In this document: positions 7,175 to 16,898 of the stretch, piece by piece
Numbering within the stretch: position 1 is the first letter of the stretch
How the letters are laid out: each line of letters opens with the position of its first letter
From: Clostridioides difficile
GTDB taxonomy: Bacteria; Bacillota; Clostridia; Peptostreptococcales; Peptostreptococcaceae
NCBI RefSeq assembly: GCF_001299635.1
Contig: NZ_JRHN01000037.1
Location: 1-60,456, forward strand
Direction of reading: 5' to 3'
Length of the DNA: 60,456 nt
Notes under the pieces: generated by a model
The model's database searches: none
Seen by the model: only the letters and a program-made list of their open reading frames with translations
What the model was told of the DNA's origin: nothing
Program-made: the position numbers and the translations under genes

Positions 7175-8197
7175 TTGGTAAATTGGGAAATGAAAAAACT
7201 GATTAAATCTAAAAATATGTTTATATCTTTAGGGATATTAATGTTAATACTATCAATCAATATCTTTGTTAAACCAGTTTTAGAGACGGAAAATTATTAT
7301 ATAGATAAAGAAAGAGGGCGTATAGAAGATACAAGAAGTAGTGATGATATAGGTAATTATAAATTTCAAAATAAGATTAATATTTTAAATCAACTTTCAA
7401 ATCAAAAAGATACAGATGTATTTTCTAAAAAAATTAAGTCAATGTCAAATATCAAACTTTATAATTTAAGTGTGAATCAGTATAAAGATGTTAGTTTTTG
7501 GAAGGTGTTTAATTATAGAGCTACAAATACACTTATAAATGTAGGGATGTTAATTACTATCGCTATAATTATCTCAAATATTTATATAGACGAAGTGGTT
7601 TATTCAGTAAGAGATATCATACTATCATCAAAAGAGAAGAAAAAAGCATTAAAGTCAAAAATAGTTGTTGCTTTATTAGTTCCACTAATAATTTATTCTG
7701 TTTATTTGATTGGAATATTCATCATAACTTGTATGCAACAAGGTATGCCAACTAATGGAGATTTAGAAGCTTTAAGAATAGTAGATAACATAGCTACTTT
7801 GAAATCAAATTTAAGCATAATAAATTATGTGATATCAAATATAGGTATTGAGCTTTTAATGTTTGAAGGATGGGCTATGATAGCCATATTAGGTTCATTT
7901 ATAAGTAAATCTTCAATAACATCAATAAGTTTTTTTATATTTATCATAGCTATAACTAAGATAATGTCAGTAATTCATGTATTACCTAAACAATTACTTT
8001 TAGTTATTTCTACTGTAAATTATTATGATTTGATATTTGGATTTAATAAAATAATAGGAAATTATCTAGGAGAGATTATGATATTTAAAATGCATATAGA
8101 TATTGTTAATCTATCAATAGGGTCTTTGATAGCAATATTCGTAGGTGCTATGTCATTATGTTTCTTAGTAATAAAGTCAGATTATATAAGTAAATAA
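7175..8197 (+). CDS. ABC-2-type transporter permease (first of two)
   Basis: This is a 340-residue membrane protein. It has one N-terminal segment (about residues 16-32), a 90-residue external domain rich in charged residues, and five or six further segments from about residue 125 onward. This is the usual shape of ABC-2 permeases that extrude peptides or drugs. The start is TTG at 7175, with AGGAGG nine bases upstream. It is the first gene of a permease-ATPase-permease operon followed by a two-component system, an arrangement often used for defence against cell-envelope antimicrobials. The substrate is not readable from the sequence. Confidence 0.75.
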   Translation: MVNWEMKKLIKSKNMFISLGILMLILSINIFVKPVLETENYYIDKERGRIEDTRSSDDIGNYKFQNKINILNQLSNQKDTDVFSKKIKSMSNIKLYNLSVNQYKDVSFWKVFNYRATNTLINVGMLITIAIIISNIYIDEVVYSVRDIILSSKEKKKALKSKIVVALLVPLIIYSVYLIGIFIITCMQQGMPTNGDLEALRIVDNIATLKSNLSIINYVISNIGIELLMFEGWAMIAILGSFISKSSITSISFFIFIIAITKIMSVIHVLPKQLLLVISTVNYYDLIFGFNKIIGNYLGEIMIFKMHIDIVNLSIGSLIAIFVGAMSLCFLVIKSDYISK

Positions 8198-8209
8198 AGG
8201 AGAGTTAAG

Positions 8210-9097
8210 ATGAATAAGTTAGAAATAAAAAATCTTTCAAAGATATATGGTAAAAAAGTAGTAAATGATAATATTACAATAACGCTAGAAAATGGAGTTT
8301 ATGGTCTTTTAGGACCCAATGGAGCAGGAAAATCTACTTTAATGAAACAAATAACAACATTGATAAAACCTAACAATGGCCAAATTCTCTATAATGGTAA
8401 GGATATATTTAAGATGGATGATGATTATAGAAACATTTTAGGATACTTGCCACAAGAATTTGGAATTTATAAAAACTTTACGGCAAAACAATTTTTACAG
8501 TATATAGGGGCATTAAAAGGTTTAAAGGGAAAAGATTTAGATAGTAATATAGATGAATTATTGGAATTAGTAGGACTTTATGATGTAAGAAATAAGGCTA
8601 TAGGAAAATTTTCTGGTGGTATGAAGAGAAGAGTTGGCATAGCACAAGTTTTATTAAATAATCCGAAAATAATAGTCCTTGATGAGCCAACAGCTGGTCT
8701 TGACCCACAAGAAAGAGCTAGATTTAGAAACTTAATAGCTAAAATATCTAGAGATAAGATAATAATTCTTTCTACTCATATAATTTCAGACATAGAATCA
8801 GTTGCAAAAGAAACAATAATGATTAAAAATGGTAAACTTCTAGTGAAAGGAACACACAAAGAAATATTAAGTCACATGGAAAATAAAGTATATCATATTC
8901 AAGTTGAAAATGAGTGTGAAATTGATAAAATTCAATCTAAGTATAAGGTTATAAGTATTCAAAGTGATGTTAATTCAATAGTACTTAGAATAGTTTCAGA
9001 TGATATTCCAACTGAAACTAATACACAAGCAGTTCAAGCAAAATTTGAAGATGTATATATGTTTTACTTTGATTTAGAAGATGCAAAGGAGGTATAG
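8210..9097 (+). CDS. ABC transporter ATP-binding protein
   Basis: This 295-residue ATPase has Walker A GPNGAGKST at about residues 35-43, the Q-loop at LPQEFG, the signature FSGGMKRR at about 137-144, Walker B IIVLDEPTAGLD, and the H-loop STHI. The C-terminal 70 residues form the accessory domain typical of BcrA/NatA-type exporters. It starts 13 bases after the first permease, with AAGGAGAGTTAAG in front of the ATG. It powers the two permeases that flank it. Confidence 0.92.
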   Translation: MNKLEIKNLSKIYGKKVVNDNITITLENGVYGLLGPNGAGKSTLMKQITTLIKPNNGQILYNGKDIFKMDDDYRNILGYLPQEFGIYKNFTAKQFLQYIGALKGLKGKDLDSNIDELLELVGLYDVRNKAIGKFSGGMKRRVGIAQVLLNNPKIIVLDEPTAGLDPQERARFRNLIAKISRDKIIILSTHIISDIESVAKETIMIKNGKLLVKGTHKEILSHMENKVYHIQVENECEIDKIQSKYKVISIQSDVNSIVLRIVSDDIPTETNTQAVQAKFEDVYMFYFDLEDAKEV

Positions 9098-9102
9098 TAT
9101 AA

Positions 9103-9876
9103 ATGATGTATTTAGTTAAATCTGAAATGATAAAAATATTAAAATCAAAAAGTATTTGGATGGTTTGGTTGTTTCTGCTATTTTTTGGTTTTGTTCTGAT
9201 TAGAAAATTTGATGTTTTAGATACGTACTCAGATATATTTTACAAGATAGAAGGTTCTATACCTTTAATAGGTTTAGTAATGTTTATAATAACTTCTGGA
9301 AATTATACAAAAGAATATGATTCTAATATGACTGGTTTAATAAATACAACTAAAAATGGGAAAAAATCAGTAGTATTATCAAAACTAGTAGCTAATGGTT
9401 TAATTTTGTCTATGATTAATATTTCTTTTATACTATTAGTAGGAATTAGAGGATTTAGTTTTTTTGACTTTAAATATTTGGATGAACCAATTAAAAACTT
9501 ATGGTATTTTGGAAATAGTAATTTAAATCTTACAGTAATCCAAATGTATCTTATTGTTATAGTAACAACTATTTTGGCTTCTTTTATATTTGCACAAATA
9601 GGTTTAACACTTTCATCTATATTTAAATCCTCTATAATACCATTTATACTAGGTGGCTTGATAATGGCAATACCATATTTTAGCGTAGGTTTTATTCCAG
9701 ATAAAGCCATAAAATTTATGTCAATAACTCCAAACTGGATTATGATGAGTCAACAAATTGTTAGATACAATGTACCAAATACATTGATAGGTTTATCAAT
9801 AGTAATCTCAATTACATTAATGATAATATTAACCCAAATAACATATAAAAATTTTACATCAAGTGAAAGATTTTAA
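9103..9876 (+). CDS. ABC-2-type transporter permease (second)
   Basis: A 257-residue protein with about six membrane segments, the first at residues 18-34, and an N-terminal MVKSEMIKILKSKS-like amphipathic start as in other ABC-2 permeases. GGAGG at 9088-9092 lies 10 bases before the ATG at 9103, inside the end of the ATPase gene. It probably pairs with the 7175 product as a heterodimeric channel. No clear terminator separates it from the response regulator 110 bases downstream. Confidence 0.8.
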   Translation: MMYLVKSEMIKILKSKSIWMVWLFLLFFGFVLIRKFDVLDTYSDIFYKIEGSIPLIGLVMFIITSGNYTKEYDSNMTGLINTTKNGKKSVVLSKLVANGLILSMINISFILLVGIRGFSFFDFKYLDEPIKNLWYFGNSNLNLTVIQMYLIVIVTTILASFIFAQIGLTLSSIFKSSIIPFILGGLIMAIPYFSVGFIPDKAIKFMSITPNWIMMSQQIVRYNVPNTLIGLSIVISITLMIILTQITYKNFTSSERF

Positions 9877-9987
9877 CCAAAAATAATAGTAACTTTATTT
9901 ATGTATTAACCTATTTTAAAACAATATAAATAAATTTTTAAGAAAATGTATGCTAATATATAGGTAAATTATAATAGGAGGTTATTT

Positions 9988-10713
9988 ATGGAAAATAGTA
10001 TTTTAATAATAGATGATGAGGTAGAAATATTAAAACTTTTAGAAACTGTATTAAAGAAAGAAGGTTTTAATAACGTATATACTGCAAAAACTAGAAGAGA
10101 AGGATTAGAAATATTTAAAAATATTAACCCTGATTTAATTATACTAGATATTATGTTACCTGATGGAGAAGGTTATGATATTTGTAAAGAAATAAGAAAA
10201 AACTCTAATTCTCCAATAATATTTTTGTCAGCTAAAACAGAAGAATTAGACAAATTACTTGGACTTGCAATTGGAGGAGATGATTATGTTACAAAACCAT
10301 TTAGTCCTAAGGAAGTAGCTTTTAGGGTCAAAGCTCACTTAAGAAGATTAAGTTATTTTAATGAGAGCCAAAATGGAAGCGTGGATTTAGACAATGATAA
10401 AGAAAAAATTATATCATTTGGACCATATAAATTAAATGAAAGTAGAGCAGAACTTATAAAAGATGGGCAGTCCATAGGATTATCCGCAAAAGAATTAAAA
10501 ATATTATCTTTATTTGCACACAATCAAAATCAGATTATAAGTAAAGAGAGATTATGGGATAAGGTGTGGGGAGAAGATTATGTGGGTTTTGATAATACTA
10601 TAATGGTTCATATAAGAAAGATTAGAGAAAAATTGGAGGATAATCCCTCAAAACCAGAATATATTTTGACAATAAAAGGTCTTGGATATAAATTAGCAGT
10701 AAAGGAAGATTAG
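9988..10713 (+). CDS. OmpR/PhoB-family response regulator
   Basis: A 241-residue two-domain regulator. The receiver domain has the acidic pair Asp9-Asp10, phospho-acceptor Asp54, Ser81 and Lys103. The C-terminal winged helix (about 145-238) ends with the NTIMVHIRKIREKLE recognition region. It is followed after 3 bases by its kinase. The operon position behind an ABC exporter suggests that it controls the exporter in response to the substrate. The ATG at 9988 has AGGAGG in front. Confidence 0.93.
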   Translation: MENSILIIDDEVEILKLLETVLKKEGFNNVYTAKTRREGLEIFKNINPDLIILDIMLPDGEGYDICKEIRKNSNSPIIFLSAKTEELDKLLGLAIGGDDYVTKPFSPKEVAFRVKAHLRRLSYFNESQNGSVDLDNDKEKIISFGPYKLNESRAELIKDGQSIGLSAKELKILSLFAHNQNQIISKERLWDKVWGEDYVGFDNTIMVHIRKIREKLEDNPSKPEYILTIKGLGYKLAVKED

Positions 10714-10716
10714 AGT

Positions 10717-12120
10717 ATGAGATGGAAGATTACTAGAAACTTTATGCTCACAATCGTATTTGTAGTTATATCAGTAGTTATTATAAATATCATTTCTATA
10801 CTGTATGTTGTTTCAACTAATAGTTTTTTTAAAGCTGTGGACTCTAAAAATAATCCTGAAGAATTTGCACGTTCTTTTGAAAAAGATTTATATGAAAAAA
10901 ATGGAGTGCTTAGGCTATCAAAGATTGGAATTGATAAACTAGAAAAATCAAATTCTTGGTTACAAGTTTTAAATGATTCAGGTGAAGAAGTCTATGGAAT
11001 GAACGTACCAAAGGATACTCCTAAAAAATATACGCCATTTCAGATGGTTAATAATTACAAGTATAGAGAAACAAATTACATTAATTTTATTTTAGAAAAA
11101 ACTCTAAACAAAAAACATTTAAATGTAATAGTTGGTATGCCTAGTAGAGATACATCAAGAATAATTTTAACTTATTCTAATGATAGTATTAAAGATACTT
11201 TAAATAAAATCATTATTATAACACTTGTGATTGATGGAATGGTAGCATTGGGTGTTGGCTACTTATTTAGTAGAAAGCTTACAAAACCAATATCAAGTGT
11301 GTTATGGAGTGTTGAGACTATGGCTAATGGAAATTATAGTTTATACCTTAAAGATAGAGGTATATATGAAGAAGTGTTTGCAAATATCAATATGCTGGCT
11401 TATACTTTAAGAATAAATGAAGCAGAGAGAAAAGAAAATGAAAAATTGAGAGAAGAATGGCTAGCAAATATAACACATGATATAAAAACTCCTTTATCAT
11501 CTATACAAGGATATGCAGAAATAATCAATGACAAAGATTATGAGTTTGTAGAAGATGAATTACGAGAGTATACGGAAATTATATACAATAAATCTAAGTA
11601 TATAAAAGATTTGGTTGATGACCTAAATTTATCTACTCGACTAAAAAATAATAATATAGTTTTGAATAAGAAAAAAATAAATTTAGTTGGTTTGGTTAGA
11701 AATATAATAGTGGATATTTTAAATGATAATAGATATAAAAATAGGTATATTGAGTTTGAATGTTATGAAGAGTCAATAGAAGTACATGCAGACCCAATAT
11801 TGTTAAGAAGAGCCATAACTAATCTTATATTTAATTCAATAGTTCATAATAGTGAGGATACTTTGATAGAGATAAAAATTATAAAAAAAGATAATATAGA
11901 AATTATAATAAAAGATAGTGGAGTTGGGATAAGCGAAAATGATTTAAAACATATTTTTGAGAAATATTACAGAGGTACCAATACAGGCGAATTGCATAAA
12001 GGTTCAGGGCTTGGGATGGCTATTTCTAAAGAGATAATAGAGATTCATAAAGGAAATATCTATGTAAATAGTAAAATTGGAGTAGGGACAGAAATTATTA
12101 TAGAAATAAATCAAAATTAG
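10717..12120 (+). CDS. Sensor histidine kinase with HAMP domain
   Basis: This 467-residue kinase has membrane segments at about 8-32 and 164-184 flanking a 130-residue external sensor, then a HAMP linker. The phospho-acceptor is His254 in NITHDIKTPL. The ATPase motifs are an N box (NLIFNSIVHN), DSGVGIS and GSGLGMAIS. The large outer domain suggests sensing of an extracellular ligand. It is the partner of the response regulator encoded just upstream. Confidence 0.92.
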   Translation: MRWKITRNFMLTIVFVVISVVIINIISILYVVSTNSFFKAVDSKNNPEEFARSFEKDLYEKNGVLRLSKIGIDKLEKSNSWLQVLNDSGEEVYGMNVPKDTPKKYTPFQMVNNYKYRETNYINFILEKTLNKKHLNVIVGMPSRDTSRIILTYSNDSIKDTLNKIIIITLVIDGMVALGVGYLFSRKLTKPISSVLWSVETMANGNYSLYLKDRGIYEEVFANINMLAYTLRINEAERKENEKLREEWLANITHDIKTPLSSIQGYAEIINDKDYEFVEDELREYTEIIYNKSKYIKDLVDDLNLSTRLKNNNIVLNKKKINLVGLVRNIIVDILNDNRYKNRYIEFECYEESIEVHADPILLRRAITNLIFNSIVHNSEDTLIEIKIIKKDNIEIIIKDSGVGISENDLKHIFEKYYRGTNTGELHKGSGLGMAISKEIIEIHKGNIYVNSKIGVGTEIIIEINQN

Positions 12121-12131
12121 GGGAGAATAAT

Positions 12132-12947
12132 ATGAATTTTTTTAAAAAAGGAATAAATGGGTTTACTATTAAGATGTTGGCATTAATATTTATGACATTT
12201 GACCATATAGCAGCATTTATGCCAGAAACAATGCAAATACCTATTTGGTTTCATTGGATAGGTAGAATATCAGCACCTTTATTTACGTTTATGGCAGTGG
12301 AAGGATTTTATCACACTAGTAACAGGAAAAAGTACATAACTAGGTTGTATATTTGGTCTGTTATTATGGCAATAGGAAATCAAATAATTAATAGTGTATT
12401 TCCACATCCAGAAGGGATAATAATTATAAACAATATTTTTTCAACAATATTTTTGATAGCAATTTATTTACAAGCAATAGAATTTATAAAGAAATTTAGA
12501 AAAGAAAGAGAAGTAAAATATCTTATTATAGGGTTAACAATGATAATAGCCCCTATAATATTAGGAATATTTATAATAACTATACTTTTCAAATCATTTA
12601 ATGAGTTTCTAGCTTTATTTATGACTTTAGTACCAGTACCATTTTTAGTAGAAGGTGGACCAATTCTTATTACACTTGGAATTATTTTTTATTTGTGTAG
12701 AGAGAAGAAACTTAATTTAAGTATTTGCTATATTTTAATGTGTATCTTTGTATTTATAACAATGGCAAATGGAGATTTTAGTTTAAAAAATTCTACTTTA
12801 CAAAATTACCAATGGATGATGGTTGCCTCTTTACCTTTCATGTTGCTTTACAATAGAGAAAAAGGTAAGAGTATGAAATATTTGTTTTATTTATATTATC
12901 CAGTCCATATATATGTGTTGTATATTTTAGGGGTATACTTAATATAA
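12132..12947 (+). CDS. TraX-family integral membrane protein
   Basis: A 271-residue protein with seven or eight membrane segments. It begins GFTIKMLALIFMTFDHIAAF and later has WFHWIGRISAPLFTFMAVEGF and LYYPVHIYVLY. These Phe-Asp-His, Gly-Arg-Ile and YPxH motifs are typical of the TraX/acyltransferase-3-like family named after F-pilin acetylation. It starts 11 bases after the kinase, so it is part of the same transcript. It might modify an envelope component in the same stress response as the transporter; that is inference. Confidence 0.8.
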   Translation: MNFFKKGINGFTIKMLALIFMTFDHIAAFMPETMQIPIWFHWIGRISAPLFTFMAVEGFYHTSNRKKYITRLYIWSVIMAIGNQIINSVFPHPEGIIIINNIFSTIFLIAIYLQAIEFIKKFRKEREVKYLIIGLTMIIAPIILGIFIITILFKSFNEFLALFMTLVPVPFLVEGGPILITLGIIFYLCREKKLNLSICYILMCIFVFITMANGDFSLKNSTLQNYQWMMVASLPFMLLYNREKGKSMKYLFYLYYPVHIYVLYILGVYLI

Positions 12948-13047
12948 TTTTAAAATATAAAATGTGTGCATTAAAACACTTCTGCTTAAAAATAACATTG
13001 GATATAAGTATAATATTACTGGAACTTGAAACTTTTTAATAAAAAAC

Positions 13048-13100
13048 AATAAAACAGAGATTTGATATATACATTTAATAACTCTGTTTTATTATTTTTT
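13048..13100 (+). terminator. Terminator of the ABC/two-component operon
   Basis: A 12-bp stem (AATAAAACAGAG / CTCTGTTTTATT) is followed by ATTTTTTG. Confidence 0.75.
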
Positions 13101-13167
13101 GTAATATATATTTTTATTTATAGATTAGCATTTTCATTATTAATAAATTCCACTATATTTTCATTAT

Positions 13168-13788
13168 CTATTTTATAAAATTAGTCATAACTTTCTCTTC
13201 ATACTGTGGTTCTTTAATTCCAGATTTCTTACCAGCTGAAATACATTTAAGAAGCCATGCCATGTTTTCGCCTAAAGTTCGCATGGTTTGTAAGCCTTCT
13301 TCATCCTTCATAACATCTTCTGGTGTAAAACCATGTACCTGATTCCAATACTGTGATGATACAATAGGCATATTGCTAATTGAAAAATATTTGTTGAGTT
13401 GGTCAAATGTTGCAGTTGCACCACCACGTCTACAGGATACAATTGAAGCACCTAATTTTGTAGCCATGCGACTACCAGCTATGAAAAATAAACGGTCAAG
13501 AAATGAAGTTAATTGACCACTTGCACTAGAAAAATAAACAGGAGAACCAATAATGATACCATCAATATTATCAAGTTCATCAACTAATTCATTAACCTTA
13601 TCATCACAAATACATTTTCCAGTTTCGAAACAAGATGAGCAAGCAATACATCCTGGGATTGCTTTTTTACCTAAATACAGTATTTCTGTTTCAATATCAT
13701 GTTTATTTAATACTTTAGTAACCTCAGTTAATGCTGTATAAGTACATCCATATTGGTTTGGGCTACCATTAATCAATAAAACTTTCAT
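13168..13788 (-). CDS. Iron-sulfur flavoprotein / NADPH-dependent FMN reductase family
   Basis: A 206-residue flavodoxin-like protein begins MKVLLINGSPNQYG, the FMN phosphate loop. Cys47, Cys50, Cys53 and Cys59 form the compact CX2CX2CX5C motif of Isf-type iron-sulfur flavoproteins, so a 4Fe-4S cluster beside FMN is likely. GSPVYFSSASGQL is the second flavin loop. Family members move electrons from ferredoxin to oxygen, peroxide or other acceptors in anaerobes. It is divergent from an HxlR regulator at 13958, which probably controls it. The ATG at 13788 follows GGAGGAAATTTATA. Confidence 0.85.
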   Translation of the reverse strand: MKVLLINGSPNQYGCTYTALTEVTKVLNKHDIETEILYLGKKAIPGCIACSSCFETGKCICDDKVNELVDELDNIDGIIIGSPVYFSSASGQLTSFLDRLFFIAGSRMATKLGASIVSCRRGGATATFDQLNKYFSISNMPIVSSQYWNQVHGFTPEDVMKDEEGLQTMRTLGENMAWLLKCISAGKKSGIKEPQYEEKVMTNFIK

Positions 13789-13856
13789 TATAAATTTCCT
13801 CCAATAAACTTTATTTAATAGATTTTCACCTATATATTACACTTCCTATTATCAAA

Positions 13857-13885
13857 TTGACTTTCAATTATTCTTACACTATAAT
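13857..13885 (+). promoter_or_regulatory. SigmaA promoter of the HxlR regulator
   Basis: TTGACT at 13857-13862, a 17-base spacer and TATAAT at 13880-13885 read right toward the gene at 13958. Confidence 0.75.
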
Positions 13886-13957
13886 TTTATTATAAATTAT
13901 CTTAAAAACAAGTACGCACATTTTTGTTCAATACTAACCAAAAGGAGAGTGTAACAT

Positions 13958-14290
13958 ATGGGTATAGATTATATCTCAAATACAGATTTAAGTGAAACAG
14001 GATTTAGCTATACACTTTCATTGATTAATGGCAAATATAAAATGATAATTCTTTATTGTCTTGTAGAATTTAAGGTTGTCAGATATAATGCATTAAAGCG
14101 TTATATAAATACAATTTCCTATAAAACCTTGAGTTTATCATTGAAGGAATTGGAGGCAGATAACTTGATTATTCGTACTGAATATCCTCAAATACCTCCT
14201 AAGGTAGAATATAGTCTATCTGAAAGAGGAAAATCTTTGATTCCAATTCTAGATGCAATGTGTGAGTGGGGAGAGAAGAATAAACTTTAA
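13958..14290 (+). CDS. HxlR-family winged-helix regulator
   Basis: A 110-residue single-domain regulator. The stretch from INGKYKMIILYCL to the wing PPKVEYSLSERGKSL and the end MCEWGEKNKL match HxlR/YodB proteins, which often sense electrophiles or disulfide stress. The only cysteines are in the helix YCLVEFK and near the C-terminus (AMCEWG). It is divergent from the iron-sulfur flavoprotein, the usual arrangement for an HxlR target. The start ATG follows AAGGAGAGTGTAACAT. Confidence 0.88.
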   Translation: MGIDYISNTDLSETGFSYTLSLINGKYKMIILYCLVEFKVVRYNALKRYINTISYKTLSLSLKELEADNLIIRTEYPQIPPKVEYSLSERGKSLIPILDAMCEWGEKNKL

Positions 14291-14313
14291 TTTTATATTT
14301 GTATGTATTATAA

Positions 14314-14357
14314 AAAGACTGTAAGTAAATATCTAAACAAATTTACTTACAGTCTTT
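14314..14357. terminator. Bidirectional terminator between hxlR-type gene and pcp
   Basis: A perfect 17-bp stem (AAAGACTGTAAGTAAAT and its complement) with T-rich sides serves two convergent genes. Confidence 0.85.
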
Positions 14358-14404
14358 ACTTGAATAACTCTTATTTGAAATTTATAAAAATATTCAAAGA
14401 GTCA

Positions 14405-15046
14405 TTATGAAATTTCACCACCAATTTCCTCTATATCATTTTTATAGATAGTACAAGCTTCCACAGCTAATTCTAAGCCTTTCACTATTTCTTCTAGAGA
14501 CATAAAAGGTGTATTCTTTTTATCTATTATCTGTGAAGTCATATATGGTATGTGTATAAAGCCACCTCTTATATTAGGATATTTTTTGTCTATCATGTAA
14601 AGAATTCCATACATTACATGATTACAAACAAATGTACCTGCAGTGTTTGAAACACTTGCTGGAATTTTATTTTCATTCATATGCTTTACCATAGCTTTTA
14701 CAGGTAATTTTGAAAAATATGCAGGTTGACCATCTTCTTTTATAACAGTATCTATGACTTGGTTACCTTCATTATCTTTTATTCTAAAGTCATCTACATT
14801 TATAGCTACCCTCTCAGGAGTAATATCAAATCTACCTCCAGCTTGTCCAACTGATATTACTATATCTGGATTGTGCTGTTGGATAGCTTTATCTATAGCT
14901 TCAACAGATTTTGTCATAACTGTTGGTATAGTTATTTTTATAATTTCTGCGCCATTTATATTATCATTAACCCTTTCAACTGCTTCTTGAGCTGGATTTA
15001 TTGGTTCTCCACCAAATGGGTCGAATCCTGTTAATAAAATTTTCAT
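14405..15046 (-). CDS. pcp: Pyrrolidone-carboxylate peptidase
   Basis: A 213-residue cysteine peptidase (family C15) that removes N-terminal pyroglutamate from peptides in the cytoplasm. The catalytic triad is visible: Glu78 in TPERVA, Cys141 in [10 protein letters not shown] and His165 in GGFIHIPY. The N-terminus [19 protein letters not shown] is the family signature. The start at 15046 is fixed by AGGAGGTAAAATA on the minus strand and by family alignment; the frame extends further upstream without homology. It is the last gene of the DUF969-DUF979-pcp operon, suggesting that the two membrane proteins import the peptide or pyroglutamyl substrate. Confidence 0.95.
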   Translation of the reverse strand: MKILLTGFDPFGGEPINPAQEAVERVNDNINGAEIIKITIPTVMTKSVEAIDKAIQQHNPDIVISVGQAGGRFDITPERVAINVDDFRIKDNEGNQVIDTVIKEDGQPAYFSKLPVKAMVKHMNENKIPASVSNTAGTFVCNHVMYGILYMIDKKYPNIRGGFIHIPYMTSQIIDKKNTPFMSLEEIVKGLELAVEACTIYKNDIEEIGGEIS

Positions 15047-15066
15047 TATTTTACCTCCTAATTGTA

Positions 15067-15999
15067 TTAAAATCCTAAAAAATACATTACTAATATGTGA
15101 GCTATAATTAATACTAAAGCAACTGGTGCCTGGTATTTTATAACAATGTAGTCGTTTTTGCATTCAAGTAAAGCTGCTGGAACTATATTAAAATTAGCAG
15201 CCATTGGAGTAAGTAAAGTTCCACAATATCCTGCTGTTAATGCTAGTGCTCCAATTATAGCAGGATTTCCACCTTGAGACAATACGAAAGGAATTCCAAT
15301 TCCTGCTGTTATGACTGAAAACGCAGCAAATGCATTTCCCATTATCATAGTAAATATAACCATACCTAATACATATGCTATAACACCAAATAATCTGTTA
15401 TCAGCAGGGACTACACCAGATATCATATTTGAAATGACTTCACCAACTCCAGCTTGAGTAAATAGAGCGCCTAATGCAACCAAAAGTTGTGGTAACATAC
15501 TAGCAGGTCCCATTTGCTGAAGTAATCTTGAGCCATCTTGAACTGATGTAGTAGGCTTTGCTTTAGTTATTATAAGAGCTGATATTAATGCAATTATTGA
15601 ACCCACACCTATTGCGAACTGTGAAGAATTGTCAAAATTAGTAAGGCTCATAGCCACAACTACTGCAGCAAATGCTAATATTAATGAGGGTATAAATATT
15701 TTATTTTTAAGTTTATCTGCTTGTTCTTTCCCAAAATTCTCATTCGGTTCTTCATATTTTGCAAATACAACTTGTTTGGAAAGTGTCAAAAAACTAGATA
15801 ATATTAGAATTATTCCGATTATATTAGCTGGAATCAGTCTACCAAATATGAAGGGTAATGATATCAGTATCCAAAATAATGATGTACCATATTTCTTATT
15901 GTTATCTATTGTAGTAAAAGACCTATATGCTATTACAACCATCAGAAAACCCATCAGTGCATAAAAAACTTCTAATGATATATTTATAAAATTTTGCAT
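15067..15999 (-). CDS. DUF979-family membrane protein (transporter-like)
   Basis: A 310-residue protein with about nine membrane segments. Conserved Gly/Ala-rich re-entrant stretches ([40 protein letters not shown]) look like the substrate loops of ion-coupled carriers. DUF979 is always found beside DUF969 and usually beside pcp, as here, so the pair probably forms one carrier. Its role in uptake of pyroglutamyl compounds is inferred from that linkage. The ATG at 15999 follows AGGAGGAATAAAA. Confidence 0.85.
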   Translation of the reverse strand: MQNFINISLEVFYALMGFLMVVIAYRSFTTIDNNKKYGTSLFWILISLPFIFGRLIPANIIGIILILSSFLTLSKQVVFAKYEEPNENFGKEQADKLKNKIFIPSLILAFAAVVVAMSLTNFDNSSQFAIGVGSIIALISALIITKAKPTTSVQDGSRLLQQMGPASMLPQLLVALGALFTQAGVGEVISNMISGVVPADNRLFGVIAYVLGMVIFTMIMGNAFAAFSVITAGIGIPFVLSQGGNPAIIGALALTAGYCGTLLTPMAANFNIVPAALLECKNDYIVIKYQAPVALVLIIAHILVMYFLGF

Positions 16000-16020
16000 T
16001 TTTATTCCTCCTAAATAAAT

Positions 16021-16686
16021 CTATCTCTTGTGACTCTTATTTAATTTCTTATCATATAAAGTAAATTGAATTGTAGCAACTACAAGTGCTATTACTGCCA
16101 TGATAATATTGGCCTTTACAATGTTAAGTCCAGTTACATTGTATCCGAACTGAGTCAGTGTAGAAGCTATAAGCAATACTCCACTACTACCTGCAAATAG
16201 ATTTTGACCATAAAAGTTTCCATAGTTTTCTGATGCAGCAGACAATGCTTTTATAGCTTCTTCATCAGATTCTTTTAGTTCGTCACTATTACTTAAACCA
16301 GCAGCTTGTGCCATAGGATTAACGAGTGGTCTCACAAACTGAGGGTGTCCACTCATTCTTATTGATAGAGCACCAGCTACTTGTCTAGCTATCATATATA
16401 TAGTAAGTACTTTTCCTGTTGTAAGTTTCTTTAATTTTTCTATTAAGGAAACAGCTCTTTGTTTCAATCCATATCTTTCTAACACACCAATTACTGGTAA
16501 TGTTAGTATGAATAATGATACACCTCTGTTTGAAACAAAAGAGTCACCCAAGATTGTAAAGATTTGATTAAAGTCTAATCCTGCAACAATCCCTGTTGCT
16601 ATGCCTGCTAATAATACAGTAAATAGTGTATCCATTTTAAGTATAAAACCAATTACGACTATCAAGATACCAATTAATTTTATCAT
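16021..16686 (-). CDS. DUF969-family membrane protein (transporter-like)
   Basis: A 221-residue protein with about six membrane segments and the motifs SNRGVSLFILTLPVIGVLER and ASENYGNFYGQNLFAGSSG. It starts the three-gene leftward operon and ends 21 bases before DUF979. Together the two proteins have the length and loop features of one CitM/DcuC-like carrier split into halves. The ATG at 16686 has AAGGAGAATAATTC in front. Confidence 0.85.
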   Translation of the reverse strand: MIKLIGILIVVIGFILKMDTLFTVLLAGIATGIVAGLDFNQIFTILGDSFVSNRGVSLFILTLPVIGVLERYGLKQRAVSLIEKLKKLTTGKVLTIYMIARQVAGALSIRMSGHPQFVRPLVNPMAQAAGLSNSDELKESDEEAIKALSAASENYGNFYGQNLFAGSSGVLLIASTLTQFGYNVTGLNIVKANIIMAVIALVVATIQFTLYDKKLNKSHKR

Positions 16687-16798
16687 GAATTATTCTCCTT
16701 CCATTTTTCTATATTTTAAATTTAAATTAGGTTAGTAAATAAAGATAAACTCTTTTTATAGTATTTGCTTTAATAAGACTATTATTATGAAATTTAAG

Positions 16799-16861
16799 AA
16801 AAAAATAGAGAAGATGTTTAAAATATTAAAATAAATATTTTAAATATCTTCCCTATTTTTT
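16799..16861 (-). terminator. Terminator after the GNAT gene
   Basis: A long imperfect hairpin (AAAAATAG, GAAGAT and TTTAAAATATT each with complements) has a T run on the minus strand. Confidence 0.7.
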
Positions 16862-16898
16862 CTTTTGTTCATATTTTATAGATTAAATTATATTAAAT

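Noticed and set aside
15047-15163. 39-residue upstream extension of pcp
   Set aside because: It lies inside the 3' end of the DUF979 gene and the family N-terminus with a ribosome site begins at 15046.
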